Below, in pieces: positions 43,535 through 52,377 of a DNA stretch of 64,000 bases. This DNA comes from Candidatus Defluviibacillus avedoerensis (lineage in GTDB: Bacteria > Pseudomonadota > Gammaproteobacteria > Burkholderiales > Burkholderiaceae_C): NCBI GenBank assembly GCA_016703665.1, contig JADJBS010000006.1, positions 1-64,000 of the forward strand. Reading direction: 5' to 3'. The notes under the pieces are model-generated. The model worked only from the letters and a program-made list of their open reading frames with translations. It did not search any database and was not told the origin of the DNA. The translations under genes and the position numbers were made by a program. Within the stretch, counting starts at the first letter, position 1, and each line of letters starts with the position of its first letter.

Positions 43535-43567
43535 TTGGGCTATCGATAACAAGAAATCGTTGCCCAA
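43535..43567. terminator. Possible bidirectional terminator hairpin
   Basis: TTGGGC and GCCCAA arms, with an inner CGAT/ATCG pair, form a hairpin in the 81 bp between the convergent LacI gene and the unknown gene at 43598. The T-run is weak, so the call is tentative. Confidence 0.3.
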
Positions 43568-43597
43568 AATGCCTCGAATTGTTTTCAAGCGATCAAA

Positions 43598-44515
43598 CTA
43601 AGCGAGTCCGACGGGAGAAGGCGCACTTTGGGGCAATAGGTTTGCGAAATCAGGATAAATATCTGTGTAGGTAATCGCCGATGGCGCGTCAAATTCGACA
43701 AACCGTCCAGACTTGGTCACTAGTGCGAGTGCCGAAGTGACGGCGCTTGCTGTGACGTGACTGAATTTCAAAGTATCGGAGTCACTGTTTTTTGCATGAA
43801 TAAGTCCAGCAATGTAGTCCGGCATGAGAAGGAGCGGCTCCTCCTGTTCCGTTGTGATTTGCATTGTTGTAGCTTTGTACTCGATACCGAGTGATGCGGT
43901 TAGCGGCCGATTGGCGTTACTCGCGCGCCAAGTGTCCGCAAAGGAGTCAATGTTTTCAGCCCCTTGTAGGTCCGAATCAAAAACAAGGGCATGAGAGATA
44001 TGGAGCGTGCCACCGCGAGAGCGAATGGGCGGTAGGGCGCCTGAGCGGATCGAATGGGCTAAGGATAGAGTGGCCGACTCCCCGAAGAGTAGAAATTTTA
44101 AAAGAGTCCCGGCCTTCAGAATTCCAATCGAAGCTCCACTAAGGTTAGCGGCCTTCGAATGAACATGACTTGCATCTTTCCAAAAATTTACCCACCACGG
44201 TTCACGTTTGTCGATCGAATAGGCGACGATTCCAAGTGACTCTTCGCACATGAGAGAAACTAAGTGGAGTACGTGTTTATCTGTAGCGTTGCGCCACTTT
44301 GGGAAACCTGAAGGTATGCGCCGCCGCAATTGGGACAGTGCACCGGTCGGTAGGCAAACCCCTGCGACCGTCACCTGATCGGCGTTGTGCGACGCTTCGG
44401 TGAGTTGGCCAGCGATATCACTTAGAGATGTTACGTTCGCCATGGTCGGTGCTTTTGCATCCTGTCCTGTGATTGAGGCGTCTGATTGGCTATTCGCGCC
44501 TGTCGCGTCCTGCAA
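43598..44515 (-). CDS. Hypothetical protein in AT-richer islet
   Basis: A 305-residue protein that I do not recognise. It has no signal peptide or membrane helix. The first half has LHLVSLMCEESLGIVAYSID and PWWVNFWKDASHVHSK; the second half has HALVFDSDLQGAENI and LLLMPDYIAGLIHAKNSD. The DSD...PDYIAGLIHA pattern weakly recalls DUF3800-type RNase H-like proteins, which end with a similar ADLIAG motif; treat that as a hint only. Codon choice is visibly less GC-rich than its neighbours and it abuts an IS256 remnant, both signs of transfer. An internal start at 44443 (MANVTS) is possible. Confidence 0.6.
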   Translation of the reverse strand: MQDATGANSQSDASITGQDAKAPTMANVTSLSDIAGQLTEASHNADQVTVAGVCLPTGALSQLRRRIPSGFPKWRNATDKHVLHLVSLMCEESLGIVAYSIDKREPWWVNFWKDASHVHSKAANLSGASIGILKAGTLLKFLLFGESATLSLAHSIRSGALPPIRSRGGTLHISHALVFDSDLQGAENIDSFADTWRASNANRPLTASLGIEYKATTMQITTEQEEPLLLMPDYIAGLIHAKNSDSDTLKFSHVTASAVTSALALVTKSGRFVEFDAPSAITYTDIYPDFANLLPQSAPSPVGLA

Positions 44516-44748
44516 AAATGCTTAGACCGCTATGCTGCCGATCGACTTTGATACGAGCGCTCCAGTCCTGGAACTGGCGACAGGATCAGCGACGTGAAAG
44601 GATCGGTCTTGACGATTCCAGAAAACCAAAAGGGTAATCGTAGGTCGAGTACGTTCAATAGAAACGGCATTATTTGTAAGTGCTGCCTTCGCCTGCGCCG
44701 AGCTTGTCAGAAATTTCGTGTGAGGCATACCATGTCCAAGGAGCATGT

Positions 44749-45909
44749 ATGCCGAGCAAGACCTGAAGGCTGCACAGGCGCTGCCAACCATACCCAAAGA
44801 ACTCATTGACCAGTTTGTCCAGGGGGAGGCCCCGCGGGAGCAGAGGGGGTAAATGCCGCTCCCTGGCATTCAAGAAGGCACTGATGGCGTGCCCTAGCGA
44901 CCACCCGGCATGCACCTAGTGCTGACAAGCCCGAGGATGCGAGCAACCACCATGGCGCCACTGCCAAAACCGTTCTGACCGAGGACGGGCCACTGCGCAT
45001 CGAAGTCCCCGCGACCGTGCTGGCAGTTTCGAGCCCTTGCTCATCCCCAAACACGAACGCCGTTTCACAGGCTTTGATGACAAGATCGTGGCCATGTACG
45101 CGGTATGACGGTACGCGAAATTCAGGGCTTCTTAGCCGAGCAGTACGCCACTGAAGTCTCGCCGGATTTCATCAGTTCGGTCACGGATGGTGATGTCTGA
45201 GGTCACGGCCGGCAGGCCGCCTGGGCCCGTCCGGTGGTCTCTTTGATGCTTTGCGTGTCAAGATTGGGAGATGCGGGGCGACAGGCCATCTCGGCCCTGG
45301 GTGTTCAGCCAGACGGCACGCGCGACATTCTGGGCTGTGGATTGAGACACCGAAGGGGCCAAGTTCTGGATGAAGGTGTTCAACGACCTCAAAACCCGTG
45401 GCGTCAATGACATTCTGATTGCCGTCACCGACGGACTCAAGGGCATGCCAGAGGCATTGAGCGCGGTGTTCCCGGCCACCACGCTTCAGACTTGCATTGT
45501 TCACCTGATTCGTAACAGCCTGGACTACGCCAGTTGGAAAGACCGCAAAGCGCTGGCAGCAGCCATCAAGCCGATTTACACCGCAGCCAGTGCCGAGGCT
45601 GCGTTGGGATGGATGCGTTTGAGGCAGGCCAGTGGGGTGCCAAGTTCCCTACCGTAACGGCGGCCTGAGGCGCAACTGGGACAAGGTGATTCCGTTCTTT
45701 GCGTTCCCGGCGCACATCGGCGGGTGATCTACACCACCAATGCCATTGAAAGCGTGAATGCCAGACTGCGCAAGATCATCAAGACGCGGGGTCACTTCCC
45801 TTCTGATGATGCCGCTTCAAAATTGATTTGGTTGGCTTTGCGAAATATCACCACGACTGGGCGTGCCAGCCAGACGAAAGAAGCCATGAACCAGTTTGCG
45901 ATCCTCTAG
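44749..45909 (+). pseudogene. IS256-family transposase remnant
   Basis: The ATG at 44749 starts MPSKT and stops at once; later pieces continue in other frames. Readable blocks include PKELIDQFVQGEAPREQ, RIEVPATVLA..FEPLLIPKHE, RRFTGFDDKIVAMYA, TVREIQGFLAEQYATEVSP. From 45370 a long clean block follows (VFNDLKTRGVNDILIAVTDG, ATTLQTCIVHLIRNSLDYAS), then VIYTTNAIESVNARLRKIIK and AMNQFAIL. These are the DDE-region signatures of Mutator-like IS256 transposases. At least several frameshifts and a missing segment near 45640 make it non-functional. Confidence 0.85.
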
Positions 45910-45944
45910 GACCGCTTCCAATAAAGTCCATTAAGATGAAATCC

Positions 45945-45967
45945 GCTTGCCCAAAACGTGGGCAAGC
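45945..45967. terminator. Hairpin at the IS256 right end
   Basis: GCTTGCCC and GGGCAAGC pair perfectly around a 7-base loop between the transposase stop and the right inverted repeat. It is probably the element's own terminator or end structure; there is no clear T-run. Confidence 0.4.
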
Positions 45968-46199
45968 AATCCCGCCTCACACACAGAAATTCAGACACTC
46001 CCATGTTTAACTCAAAATGGCACGACGGCGCACTTTCGCCCAGGCAAAGTACTTCCCGCAACAACATGGCACATCGCATCCTCTGTCCATCTGCACCCAA
46101 GCTCAAACTTCATTTTCCCTCTGCTGGATAACACCCGATTAACAGAAACAGATTTTGCAGCACTTCCTCCATCTGGCCGACGCCCCCACGGCACTCACC

Positions 46200-46300
46200 C
46201 GATCAGGTGAATGGGGTGCTCTGCCCAGGTAGGTTAAGGGGGAGGCCGCGAGGCCGGAGGACACGGACTGGGCAGAGTGCCCCGTTCGCCTGATCCCCCA
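46200..46300. repeat. Palindromic hairpin repeat, copy B
   Basis: About 100 bp. Arms GATCAGGTGAATGGGGTGCT and its near-complement ending CCTGATC enclose the loop GTAGGTTAAGGGGGAGGCCG, then GAGGCCGGAGGACACGGA. The loop matches copy C. It lies 200 bp from the IS256 remnant, in a 534 bp gap without a gene; the sequence between the IS end (46001) and this repeat shows nothing else I can support. Confidence 0.75.
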
Positions 46301-46330
46301 CAGGCGCCTACCGCACAAAAGAGCAAAACA

Positions 46331-46385
46331 GCTACTAATTAGATAGCAATAAATGCTTATACCAATTGCCGAAGCAGCCATTTCC
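46331..46385. repeat. AT-rich direct repeat, left copy
   Basis: A 55 bp AT-rich segment starting GCTACTAATTAGATAGCAAT, about 70 percent identical by eye to a segment at 46886-46940. The two copies flank the VOC gene in the same orientation. Confidence 0.5.
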
Positions 46386-46443
46386 GTTCGAAATCCAACG
46401 CCAGCACCGCTCATCAGCGTCAGCAACTTTTCCTGTAAGCCGC

Positions 46444-46863
46444 CTACTCCTTGACATCCACCGGTGAAAGCGCTGCCGGGTCCATCCATTGCGCCCCCCA
46501 AATGTGCCCGTCCAGATCGGTGAAGTCGCGTCCGTACATGAAACCATGATCTTCGACCGGATTGATGTCGGCGATTCCACCGTGTTCTGCGGCGCATTGG
46601 TTCATCGCATCAACCTCTTCGCGGGACTCGCAAGAGATGTTGAGCCCCACCTCGCTCGAAGTCTTGGGTGGAATCGGACGGTCGGTGAAGGTGCGCCATT
46701 TGGCGTGGTTGAGCAGCATCACGTTGATGGTTTCGCTCCAAACCATGAACGCTGCGGTTTCGTCCGAGCACTGCGGATTGTTGACAAAGCCAAGGGCCGT
46801 GTAGAAAGCTTTAGACGCTTCTACATCCACAACGGGCAGGCTGATGGTGATGGTGCGGGGCAT
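46444..46863 (-). CDS. VOC-family (glyoxalase/bleomycin-resistance fold) protein
   Basis: A 139-residue protein with the paired beta-alpha-beta repeats of the VOC superfamily: ITISLPVVDVEASKAFYTAL, MVWSETINVMLLNHAKWRTF, EVGLNISCESREEVDAM and MYGRDFTDLDGHIWGAQWMD. The pattern resembles extradiol dioxygenase-like lactoylglutathione lyase relatives; the substrate is unknown. The start MPRTITI at 46863 is preferred over 46881. AT-rich direct repeats flank the gene. Confidence 0.85.
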   Translation of the reverse strand: MPRTITISLPVVDVEASKAFYTALGFVNNPQCSDETAAFMVWSETINVMLLNHAKWRTFTDRPIPPKTSSEVGLNISCESREEVDAMNQCAAEHGGIADINPVEDHGFMYGRDFTDLDGHIWGAQWMDPAALSPVDVKE

Positions 46864-46885
46864 GGAGGGGCTCCTGATCAAGAAC

Positions 46886-46940
46886 GCTACATATTCTGCA
46901 GCAACAGATGCTTATTGATATTGCCTAAACAGGCATTTCA
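46886..46940. repeat. AT-rich direct repeat, right copy
   Basis: The second copy (GCTACATATTCTGCAGCAAC...) sits between the VOC start and the hydroxyacid dehydrogenase stop, about 555 bp from the first copy. It shares blocks such as ATGCTTAT, ATTGCC and CATTTC with the left copy. It may mark the borders of a cassette containing only the VOC gene. Confidence 0.5.
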
Positions 46941-46954
46941 ACTCATTAATTAGC

Positions 46955-47944
46955 CTAACCAGCCGCCTTCAACACATTCACCAGCGCCTCACCCCGGCAC
47001 AAGCGCCCGATGTTGTCGGCCATGGTTTGCTGGCGGCGTTGGATCGTGCCGCTGGTCCAGCCGGACATATGGGGCGTGAGGGTAACGTTGTCGAGCGCGG
47101 CAAAGTCAAACTGCGATGGTGCGCATTCAGTGCGGGCAGGCGTGGGGTATTGGTACCAGGTGTCGATGATGGCGCCAGCGATCTGCCGACGCGACAAGGC
47201 TTCGAACAGGGCCTGCTCATCAATCACCGGGCCGCGCCCCACATTCACCAGCACGGCGCCTGGCCGCATGGCGGCCAATGCAGCCTGATTGACGATGCCT
47301 GTGGTGTCCGGCATCAGCGGCAGCGACACCACCACCACATCAACAGACGCCATGAAGGCGGGCAAATCGTGCAGCCCGAAAGCCTGGTCCACCAGCGGCG
47401 ACTTCACGGCACTGCGGTTGGCGGCGTGCACCTTCATGCCAAAAGCTTTGGCACGGTGGGCAATGGCCTGGCCGATGTGGCCAAACCCCAGCAAGCCCAT
47501 GGTTTGCTGGCCCAACTCAGTCCGCAGTGCATTCGGGCGGCCCGCAAAGTAAGTCCACTGCCCTTGGCGCAAATCGGCATCGGCCTTTGCGAGCGGCACA
47601 TGGCGCAGCAACAGCGCCGCCATCACGTATTCGGCAATCGCGTATTCATGCCCATGGCAATTGCACAGGGCGCTCGCTGGCGGCAACAAAGAGAGGTCTA
47701 TTCCGTCGGTGCCCGCCGAAGGGGCGTGCCACAGCCGCAGCTTTCTTGGCTGCGGCATGTCGGCGTCGAGTCGAACCCCCACCACCACGTCGGCCGATTC
47801 AAAATGCGCCGCCTTCGCCCGGCAGGTTCAGGCCATCGCTCACGTCCAGTATCTGGTGGCTGGCGCCGACCAAGGCCTCAAAGTCCTGGGCGAAAGTTGG
47901 TGGCGTTCTGGACCGTGAAAGGCGATTTTGAGAGAAGTGGTCAT
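46955..47944 (-). pseudogene. 2-hydroxyacid dehydrogenase (GhrA/GhrB-like) with N-terminal frameshifts
   Basis: A long frame (46955-47788) carries the catalytic core: LLGFGHIGQAIAHRA, NVGRGPVIDEQAL, TPHMSGWTSG. The N-terminus is split into other frames. MTTSLKIAFHGPE begins at 47944; EALVGASHQILDVSDGLNLP with GEGGAF follows in a second frame; the core is in the third. An extra T in the run at 47801-47804, and at least one indel around 47890-47915, explain the breaks. The indels cancel, so the start and stop are in the same phase. As written, translation from 47944 stops early; sequencing error is possible. Confidence 0.75.
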
Positions 47945-48024
47945 GGCTTGTCGATGGGGTTCGGCTGAATAAGGCTGCCAAGTTATGCGGTATATACACA
48001 CCTGCGACTACCCCTTAGCGACGC

Positions 48025-49288
48025 TCAGGCCTTGCCTAGCCTCCACAGCGACGTGACCTCTGCTGCGCGCGCTGCGTGCAAGGCATCGCGGCCATCGGTT
48101 GCCTTGGGGTGATCAGGTTTGGCATCCACACGGCCAAGCACGATGAGGCCTGCTTTGTCGATCGCAGCCATCAACTCGTCGCGCGTGCGTAAGCCCAAGT
48201 GCTCTGCAAAGTCAGACAGGATCAGCCAGCCCTCCCCTTTGGGTGCCAAGTGGGCCGCCAAGCCGTTTAAGAAGCCCAGCAGCATCTGGCTGTTCTCGTC
48301 GTAAATGGCATGCTCAATGGGTGCGCCAGGGCGTGCGGGCAACCAAGGGTGGGTTGCAGACGATGAGTGACGCCAAGCCAGGTGGGAACAAGTGAGCATC
48401 GACGATTTGCACCTGGGCCGCAATATGCAGCCGGGCCATGTTGGCGCGCGCGCAGCTTAAGGCGCGGGCGTCGGTGTCGGTGGCCACGGTCAGTTCCACG
48501 CCACGGCGCGCCAGCACGGCAGAAAGCACGCCGGTGCCCGTGCCGATATCAAAGGCCACAAATGGCAGCAGGCCCGTGTCTGGCAGTTTGGTGTTGGCCA
48601 CCAGACTGATGTATTCACCGCGCACAGGGGAGAAAACGCCGTAGTGCGGATGTATGCGGTTGTTGCTCTCGCCCAGTGCCGGGATCTCAACCCCACGCCT
48701 GCGCCATTCGTGTGCACTGGTCATGCCCAGCAGATCGCGCAGCGACGCCACGCTGGCCACGGCGTCGGCCGCAGGCACGCCCCAGGCCTCCGTGCAGGCC
48801 ACACGTGAATCGGGTGCACGGCGCAAGGGCACGCTGTAGTCAGCATCAAACGGAATCAGCACCATGGCCAGAATGCGCGCACGCTGCGACTGGGCCAGGC
48901 GATGCTGGTTAAAGGTTTGCAGCGGGGTGAGTTTGGGTGCCGCTTGCAAGACACCCTTGCGGGCTTTGCGTGCGGGCACGTTGTCGCATCGGCGGGCCAG
49001 GGCTTGCAGCAGTTGGCGTGCGTTCTGAAAGTCGCCCCGCCACAGCATGGCCGTGCCGGCGCAAGCAAGGCGATACGCCGCATCTGCGGTCAGGGTATCG
49101 TCTGCCAGTTCAACCCGCGCAGGAGGTGCGGAGCCACGCTCAGATCGCCACAGCGCAGAACAGGGCAAGCCGCCCTCGGTCCAGTGGATGTGCGCCAGCG
49201 CTTGAACAGCGCCCAAAGGTTTGAGCGAGGCAGCGCTGCCCGGGTGTGGTGTTTGAAATATCGTTCGATTCAGGGTGTTATGGCACAC
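48025..49288 (-). pseudogene. Class I SAM-dependent methyltransferase with a frameshift
   Basis: The upstream part (to about residue 315) has an N-terminal domain and a SAM-binding core: FVAFDIGTGTGVLSAVLARR and DTDARALSCARANM, running into LIVCNPP. There the frame should read NPPWLPARPGAPIEHAIYDE, but one extra base near 48344-48352 shifts it; the rest (MLLGFLNGLAAHLAPKGEGW to LWRLGKA) is in the next frame. NPPW is the substrate-nitrogen motif of N-methyltransferases. Together the pieces would give about 420 residues. The start is uncertain (GTG at 49288 is the longest). Confidence 0.75.
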
Positions 49289-49308
49289 CCAGTAAGGGTT
49301 TAATGCTC

Positions 49309-49980
49309 TTAAGTTAGGAGCATTCGACGCAGCGACGCGTCCAGGTGTTCGGTCGGTAAACGTTTAAAGCCCGAGCGCGCAAAGCGCTGCAGGCGCCCCA
49401 TGCCAAAGGCGGTGAGCGTCGTGGCCACCACTTGGGCGTCTACGGTAGGCGTGGCTGAGTTTTCTGCCACCCCCGGACGCAGGCATTGGCGCAGAGCCGC
49501 TTCAAATTTGTCAAAAAACTGGTTCATGCGCTGCTGCAGGCGTTCGTTCTCAAACACCAGGGCGTCCCCCGCCATCACACGGGCCATGCCGGGGTTCTTT
49601 TCGCCAAACTGCATCAGCATGTTGACCAGCTTGTAGGCCTGGGTGGTGGGGGCGTCGTCGCGCTGGGTGATTTGGGTGACCAGGCTGAAGACGCTTTGCT
49701 CGATGAACTCGATCAAGCCCTCAAACATCTGGGCTTTGCTGGCAAAGTGGCGGTACAGCGCGGCCTCACTGACCGACAGGCGCGCGGCCAGCGCGGCGGT
49801 GGTAACGCGCTCTGAGCCGGGCTGCTCGAGCATGCTGGCCAGGGTTTGCAATATCTGCACTCGGCGCTCGCCCGGTTTGGGCCGCTTGCGCGGCACAACC
49901 TCGCCCGGTGCATGTGCTTCACCCGACAAGTCAGGATCGTCGCCTGCGGGAGACGGGGAATGGGGCTCGGCTTGCGTCAT
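49309..49980 (-). CDS. slmA: Nucleoid occlusion factor SlmA (TetR fold)
   Basis: A 223-residue TetR-fold protein. After a 30-residue tail, KRPKPGERRVQILQTLASML and VTTAALAARLSVSEAALYRH form the HTH, then FASKAQMFEGLIEFIEQSVF and NPGMARVMAGDALVFENERL, both hallmarks of SlmA. SlmA binds DNA over the nucleoid and blocks FtsZ ring assembly there. It is directly downstream of argB, the usual arrangement in Burkholderiales. Confidence 0.88.
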   Translation of the reverse strand: MTQAEPHSPSPAGDDPDLSGEAHAPGEVVPRKRPKPGERRVQILQTLASMLEQPGSERVTTAALAARLSVSEAALYRHFASKAQMFEGLIEFIEQSVFSLVTQITQRDDAPTTQAYKLVNMLMQFGEKNPGMARVMAGDALVFENERLQQRMNQFFDKFEAALRQCLRPGVAENSATPTVDAQVVATTLTAFGMGRLQRFARSGFKRLPTEHLDASLRRMLLT

Positions 49981-50018
49981 GGCGGGTGCTGTCTCGTTCT
50001 TATGATGGGGCGTGGCGG

Positions 50019-50927
50019 TCAGCGAGACCTTATCATGGTCCCAAAGGCCTGTTCGGTCAGGATTTCCAGCAGCATGGCATGCGGCACGCGGCCGTCGATG
50101 ATGTGCACCGCGTTCACGCCTGCCTTGGCCGCATCCAGCGCACCCTGAATCTTGGGCAACATGCCGCCACTGATGGTTCCATCGGCGAACAGCTCGTCAA
50201 TGCGGCGGGCGGTCAGGTCGGTGAGCAAATTGCCCTCTTTGTCGAGCACACCGGGGGTGTTTGTGAGCAGCATCAGCTTCTCGGCCTTGAGCACTTCGGC
50301 CAGCTTGCTGGCCACCACGTCGGCATTGATGTTGTAGCTTTCGTTGTGCTCGCCAAAGCCGATCGGGCTGACCACGGGAATGAAGGCGTCATCCTGCAGC
50401 GCCTTGACCACGCTCGGGTCAATGGATTCAATGTCGCCGACCTGGCCCACATCGTGTTCCACATTGGGGTCTTTGCTGTCCACCATGCGCAGCTTTTTGG
50501 CGCGGATCATGGCGCCGTCGCGCCCGGTCAGGCCCACTGCCTTGCCGCCAGCCTGGTTGATCAGGCCCACGATGTCTTGCTGCACCTCGCCAGCCAACAC
50601 CCACTCCACCACCTCCATGGTTTCGGCATCGGTGACGCGCATGCCCTGAATGAATTCGCCCTTCTTGCCCAAGCGATTGAGCGCGGTCTCGATCTGCGGG
50701 CCACCGCCGTGCACCACCACCGGGTTGATGCCCACCAGCTTGAGCAGCACCACGTCCTCTGCAAAGTCGGCCTGAAGTGCGGGGTCTGTCATGGCGTTGC
50801 CGCCATATTTGATGACCATGGTTTTGCCGTGGTACTTGCGGATGTAGGGCAAGGCCTGGGCCAGGATTTCGGCTTTGTCACGGGGAGCAATGTTGGCAGT
50901 GCTCGCGTCAGATGCATTGGCAGTCAT
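50019..50927 (-). CDS. argB: Acetylglutamate kinase
   Basis: A 302-residue kinase for the second step of arginine synthesis. IRKYHGKTMVIKYGGNAMTD, NPVVVHGGGPQI, VGLTGRDGAMIRAKKL, NINADVVASKLAEVLKAEKL and GGMLPKIQGALDAAKAGVNA are complete family motifs. The start at 50927 (MTANASD) is more usual than the in-frame codon at 50966. It lies 38 bp upstream of slmA. Confidence 0.94.
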   Translation of the reverse strand: MTANASDASTANIAPRDKAEILAQALPYIRKYHGKTMVIKYGGNAMTDPALQADFAEDVVLLKLVGINPVVVHGGGPQIETALNRLGKKGEFIQGMRVTDAETMEVVEWVLAGEVQQDIVGLINQAGGKAVGLTGRDGAMIRAKKLRMVDSKDPNVEHDVGQVGDIESIDPSVVKALQDDAFIPVVSPIGFGEHNESYNINADVVASKLAEVLKAEKLMLLTNTPGVLDKEGNLLTDLTARRIDELFADGTISGGMLPKIQGALDAAKAGVNAVHIIDGRVPHAMLLEILTEQAFGTMIRSR

Positions 50928-51007
50928 GGTCGGGGTCGGTTTGGGTTCTTTTAAAGATCGCGCCATTGTAGGGTTGCCGACAGGGTCTTTCGCGACCGGT
51001 CGGGTGT

Positions 51008-51811
51008 CTATGTCTTGAAATGGCTCGCATGCACCAATGCGAACAATTCATTTCTGAAGTGAATGCCAAGCCGGTCAAACGCGCGGTTTCGGTAGGTCTT
51101 GACGGTGGGCAGACTCAGCCCCAGGTCAACCGCGATACCGTCGTGGGTCATCCCCGTCAACATGCGTGCACAGACCTGAAGTTCGCGGGGTGAAAGGCTT
51201 GAATTGATGGCGCGCAACTGACGCAGCCAATGCTCGACATCATGCGCGCCATCAGCCTGGCGGGTCAAAGAGATCTGCTTTTGCACCAGCGTTATCAAGG
51301 CGGGGGCCAACGCCTCAAACTCGGCGATGTGCGTGTCTTTGAAAGGTGCCTGGTGTGCGTGCCGGTAAAAGTTAATCGCAAAAAGGGACGCCGCCTCTTG
51401 CTTGACCACAGACACTCGCTCGGCCATGCCGTGGGCCTCGTACACCCTGGCGCGGTGTTCGGCGGACACCTCCTGTGCAGTGATATGGCACAGCACAGGT
51501 CCTGCACCGACGCTGCCATCCTTTACCAGGCTGCGATCCGTCAGGTAGGGGCCAGACAGGTAGGCATGCCAACAAGCCCGGGTGGTATCGGGCACCCCCA
51601 GACTGGCCGACATGAAAAGCCTTGGCGCACAAGCTTGACCGGTTTGGTAGATCGAATAGGAAGCGGCTGGCACTACCGCATGCAAGCGGTGCAACAGCGT
51701 GGATTCAAATGCAGTTTCGCCAATCAGGCCGATCAAGCCCTCCAATGCCTGGACAGGGCGGTTGCTAAGCTGGGGAGTCCATTTACGCATGGGTAGAGCA
51801 GGGTTTTCCAC
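51008..51811 (-). CDS. LuxR-family transcriptional regulator
   Basis: A 267-residue regulator. A variable N-terminal ligand-sensing half (PAASYSIYQTGQACAPRLFM, AINFYRHAHQAPFKDTHIAE) is followed by the LuxR HTH near the C-terminus: SSLSPRELQVCARMLTGMTH, DLGLSLPTVKTYRNRAFDRL. There is no receiver or GAF signature I can name with confidence. It is divergent from the DUF3237-tannase pair (53 bp), so it probably regulates them; the signal could be a phenolic compound. Confidence 0.82.
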   Translation of the reverse strand: MENPALPMRKWTPQLSNRPVQALEGLIGLIGETAFESTLLHRLHAVVPAASYSIYQTGQACAPRLFMSASLGVPDTTRACWHAYLSGPYLTDRSLVKDGSVGAGPVLCHITAQEVSAEHRARVYEAHGMAERVSVVKQEAASLFAINFYRHAHQAPFKDTHIAEFEALAPALITLVQKQISLTRQADGAHDVEHWLRQLRAINSSLSPRELQVCARMLTGMTHDGIAVDLGLSLPTVKTYRNRAFDRLGIHFRNELFALVHASHFKT

Positions 51812-51864
51812 GTCATCTTAGGGGATGACAGCCCTGGCGGACAGCTTGGAATACCCTAGCCATC

Positions 51865-52332
51865 ATGCAAGATTTACCCACACCTGAGCTCCGGTTGTTC
51901 GCCGATTTGTCGGTTCAAGTGGCTGCTCCCATGGAGGTCGGTCACACAGTTCATGGCCTGCGCCGGGTGATCCCTATCCTGGGAGGCACGGTACAAGGCC
52001 AGAGCTGGACAGCACGGGTTTTGCCGGGCGGCGCAGACTTTCAACTGATTGTGAATAGCCGCATGGCAGAGCTCGATGCGCGATATGTCATCGAAACCGA
52101 CGGCGGCGATTTGATCTATGTGACCAACCGTGCCGTTCGCACGGCCAGCCCCGAAGTGACGGCCAAGCTGGTGCGTGGTGAAGTGGTGGACCCCAAGGAC
52201 GTCTACTTCCGCTGTAGCCCGAGCTTTGAAACCGCCTCCAAGGCCTTGGGCTGGATCAGCGAACGCTTCTTTATCGGCACGGGTGCAAGGCACCCTGACA
52301 AGGTGGTCATGCGGTTTTTTGAAGTCATCTGA
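51865..52332 (+). CDS. DUF3237-family protein
   Basis: A 155-residue beta-rich protein: ELRLFADLSVQVAAPMEVGH, RRVIPILGGTVQGQSWTARV, GGADFQLIVNSRMAELDARY and RCSPSFETASKALGWISERF match DUF3237. The function is not established; members lie near aromatic and ester catabolic genes. It is cotranscribed with the tannase gene 45 bp downstream. Confidence 0.86.
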   Translation: MQDLPTPELRLFADLSVQVAAPMEVGHTVHGLRRVIPILGGTVQGQSWTARVLPGGADFQLIVNSRMAELDARYVIETDGGDLIYVTNRAVRTASPEVTAKLVRGEVVDPKDVYFRCSPSFETASKALGWISERFFIGTGARHPDKVVMRFFEVI

Positions 52333-52377
52333 CCCCGGCCAGCGCCGAGCACCCCCCTGAAAACTGGAGATATCAAC

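Larger units (their letters stand above)
44703..46001 (+). mobile_element. Degenerate IS256-family insertion sequence
   Basis: A roughly 1.3 kb element bounded by imperfect inverted ends: TTGTCAGAAATTTCGTGTGA at the left (44704) and CACACAGAAATTCAGACACT at the right (45980). It contains a single, heavily frameshifted transposase gene on the plus strand. It cannot mobilise itself. It lies beside the unknown AT-richer gene. Confidence 0.78.

Noticed and set aside
44522..44869. 115-codon frame on the minus strand
   Set aside because: It overlaps the IS256 left end and has no similarity I can name.
45947..46210. 87-codon frame after the transposase
   Set aside because: It begins inside the hairpin and runs through the inverted repeat; the composition is not gene-like.
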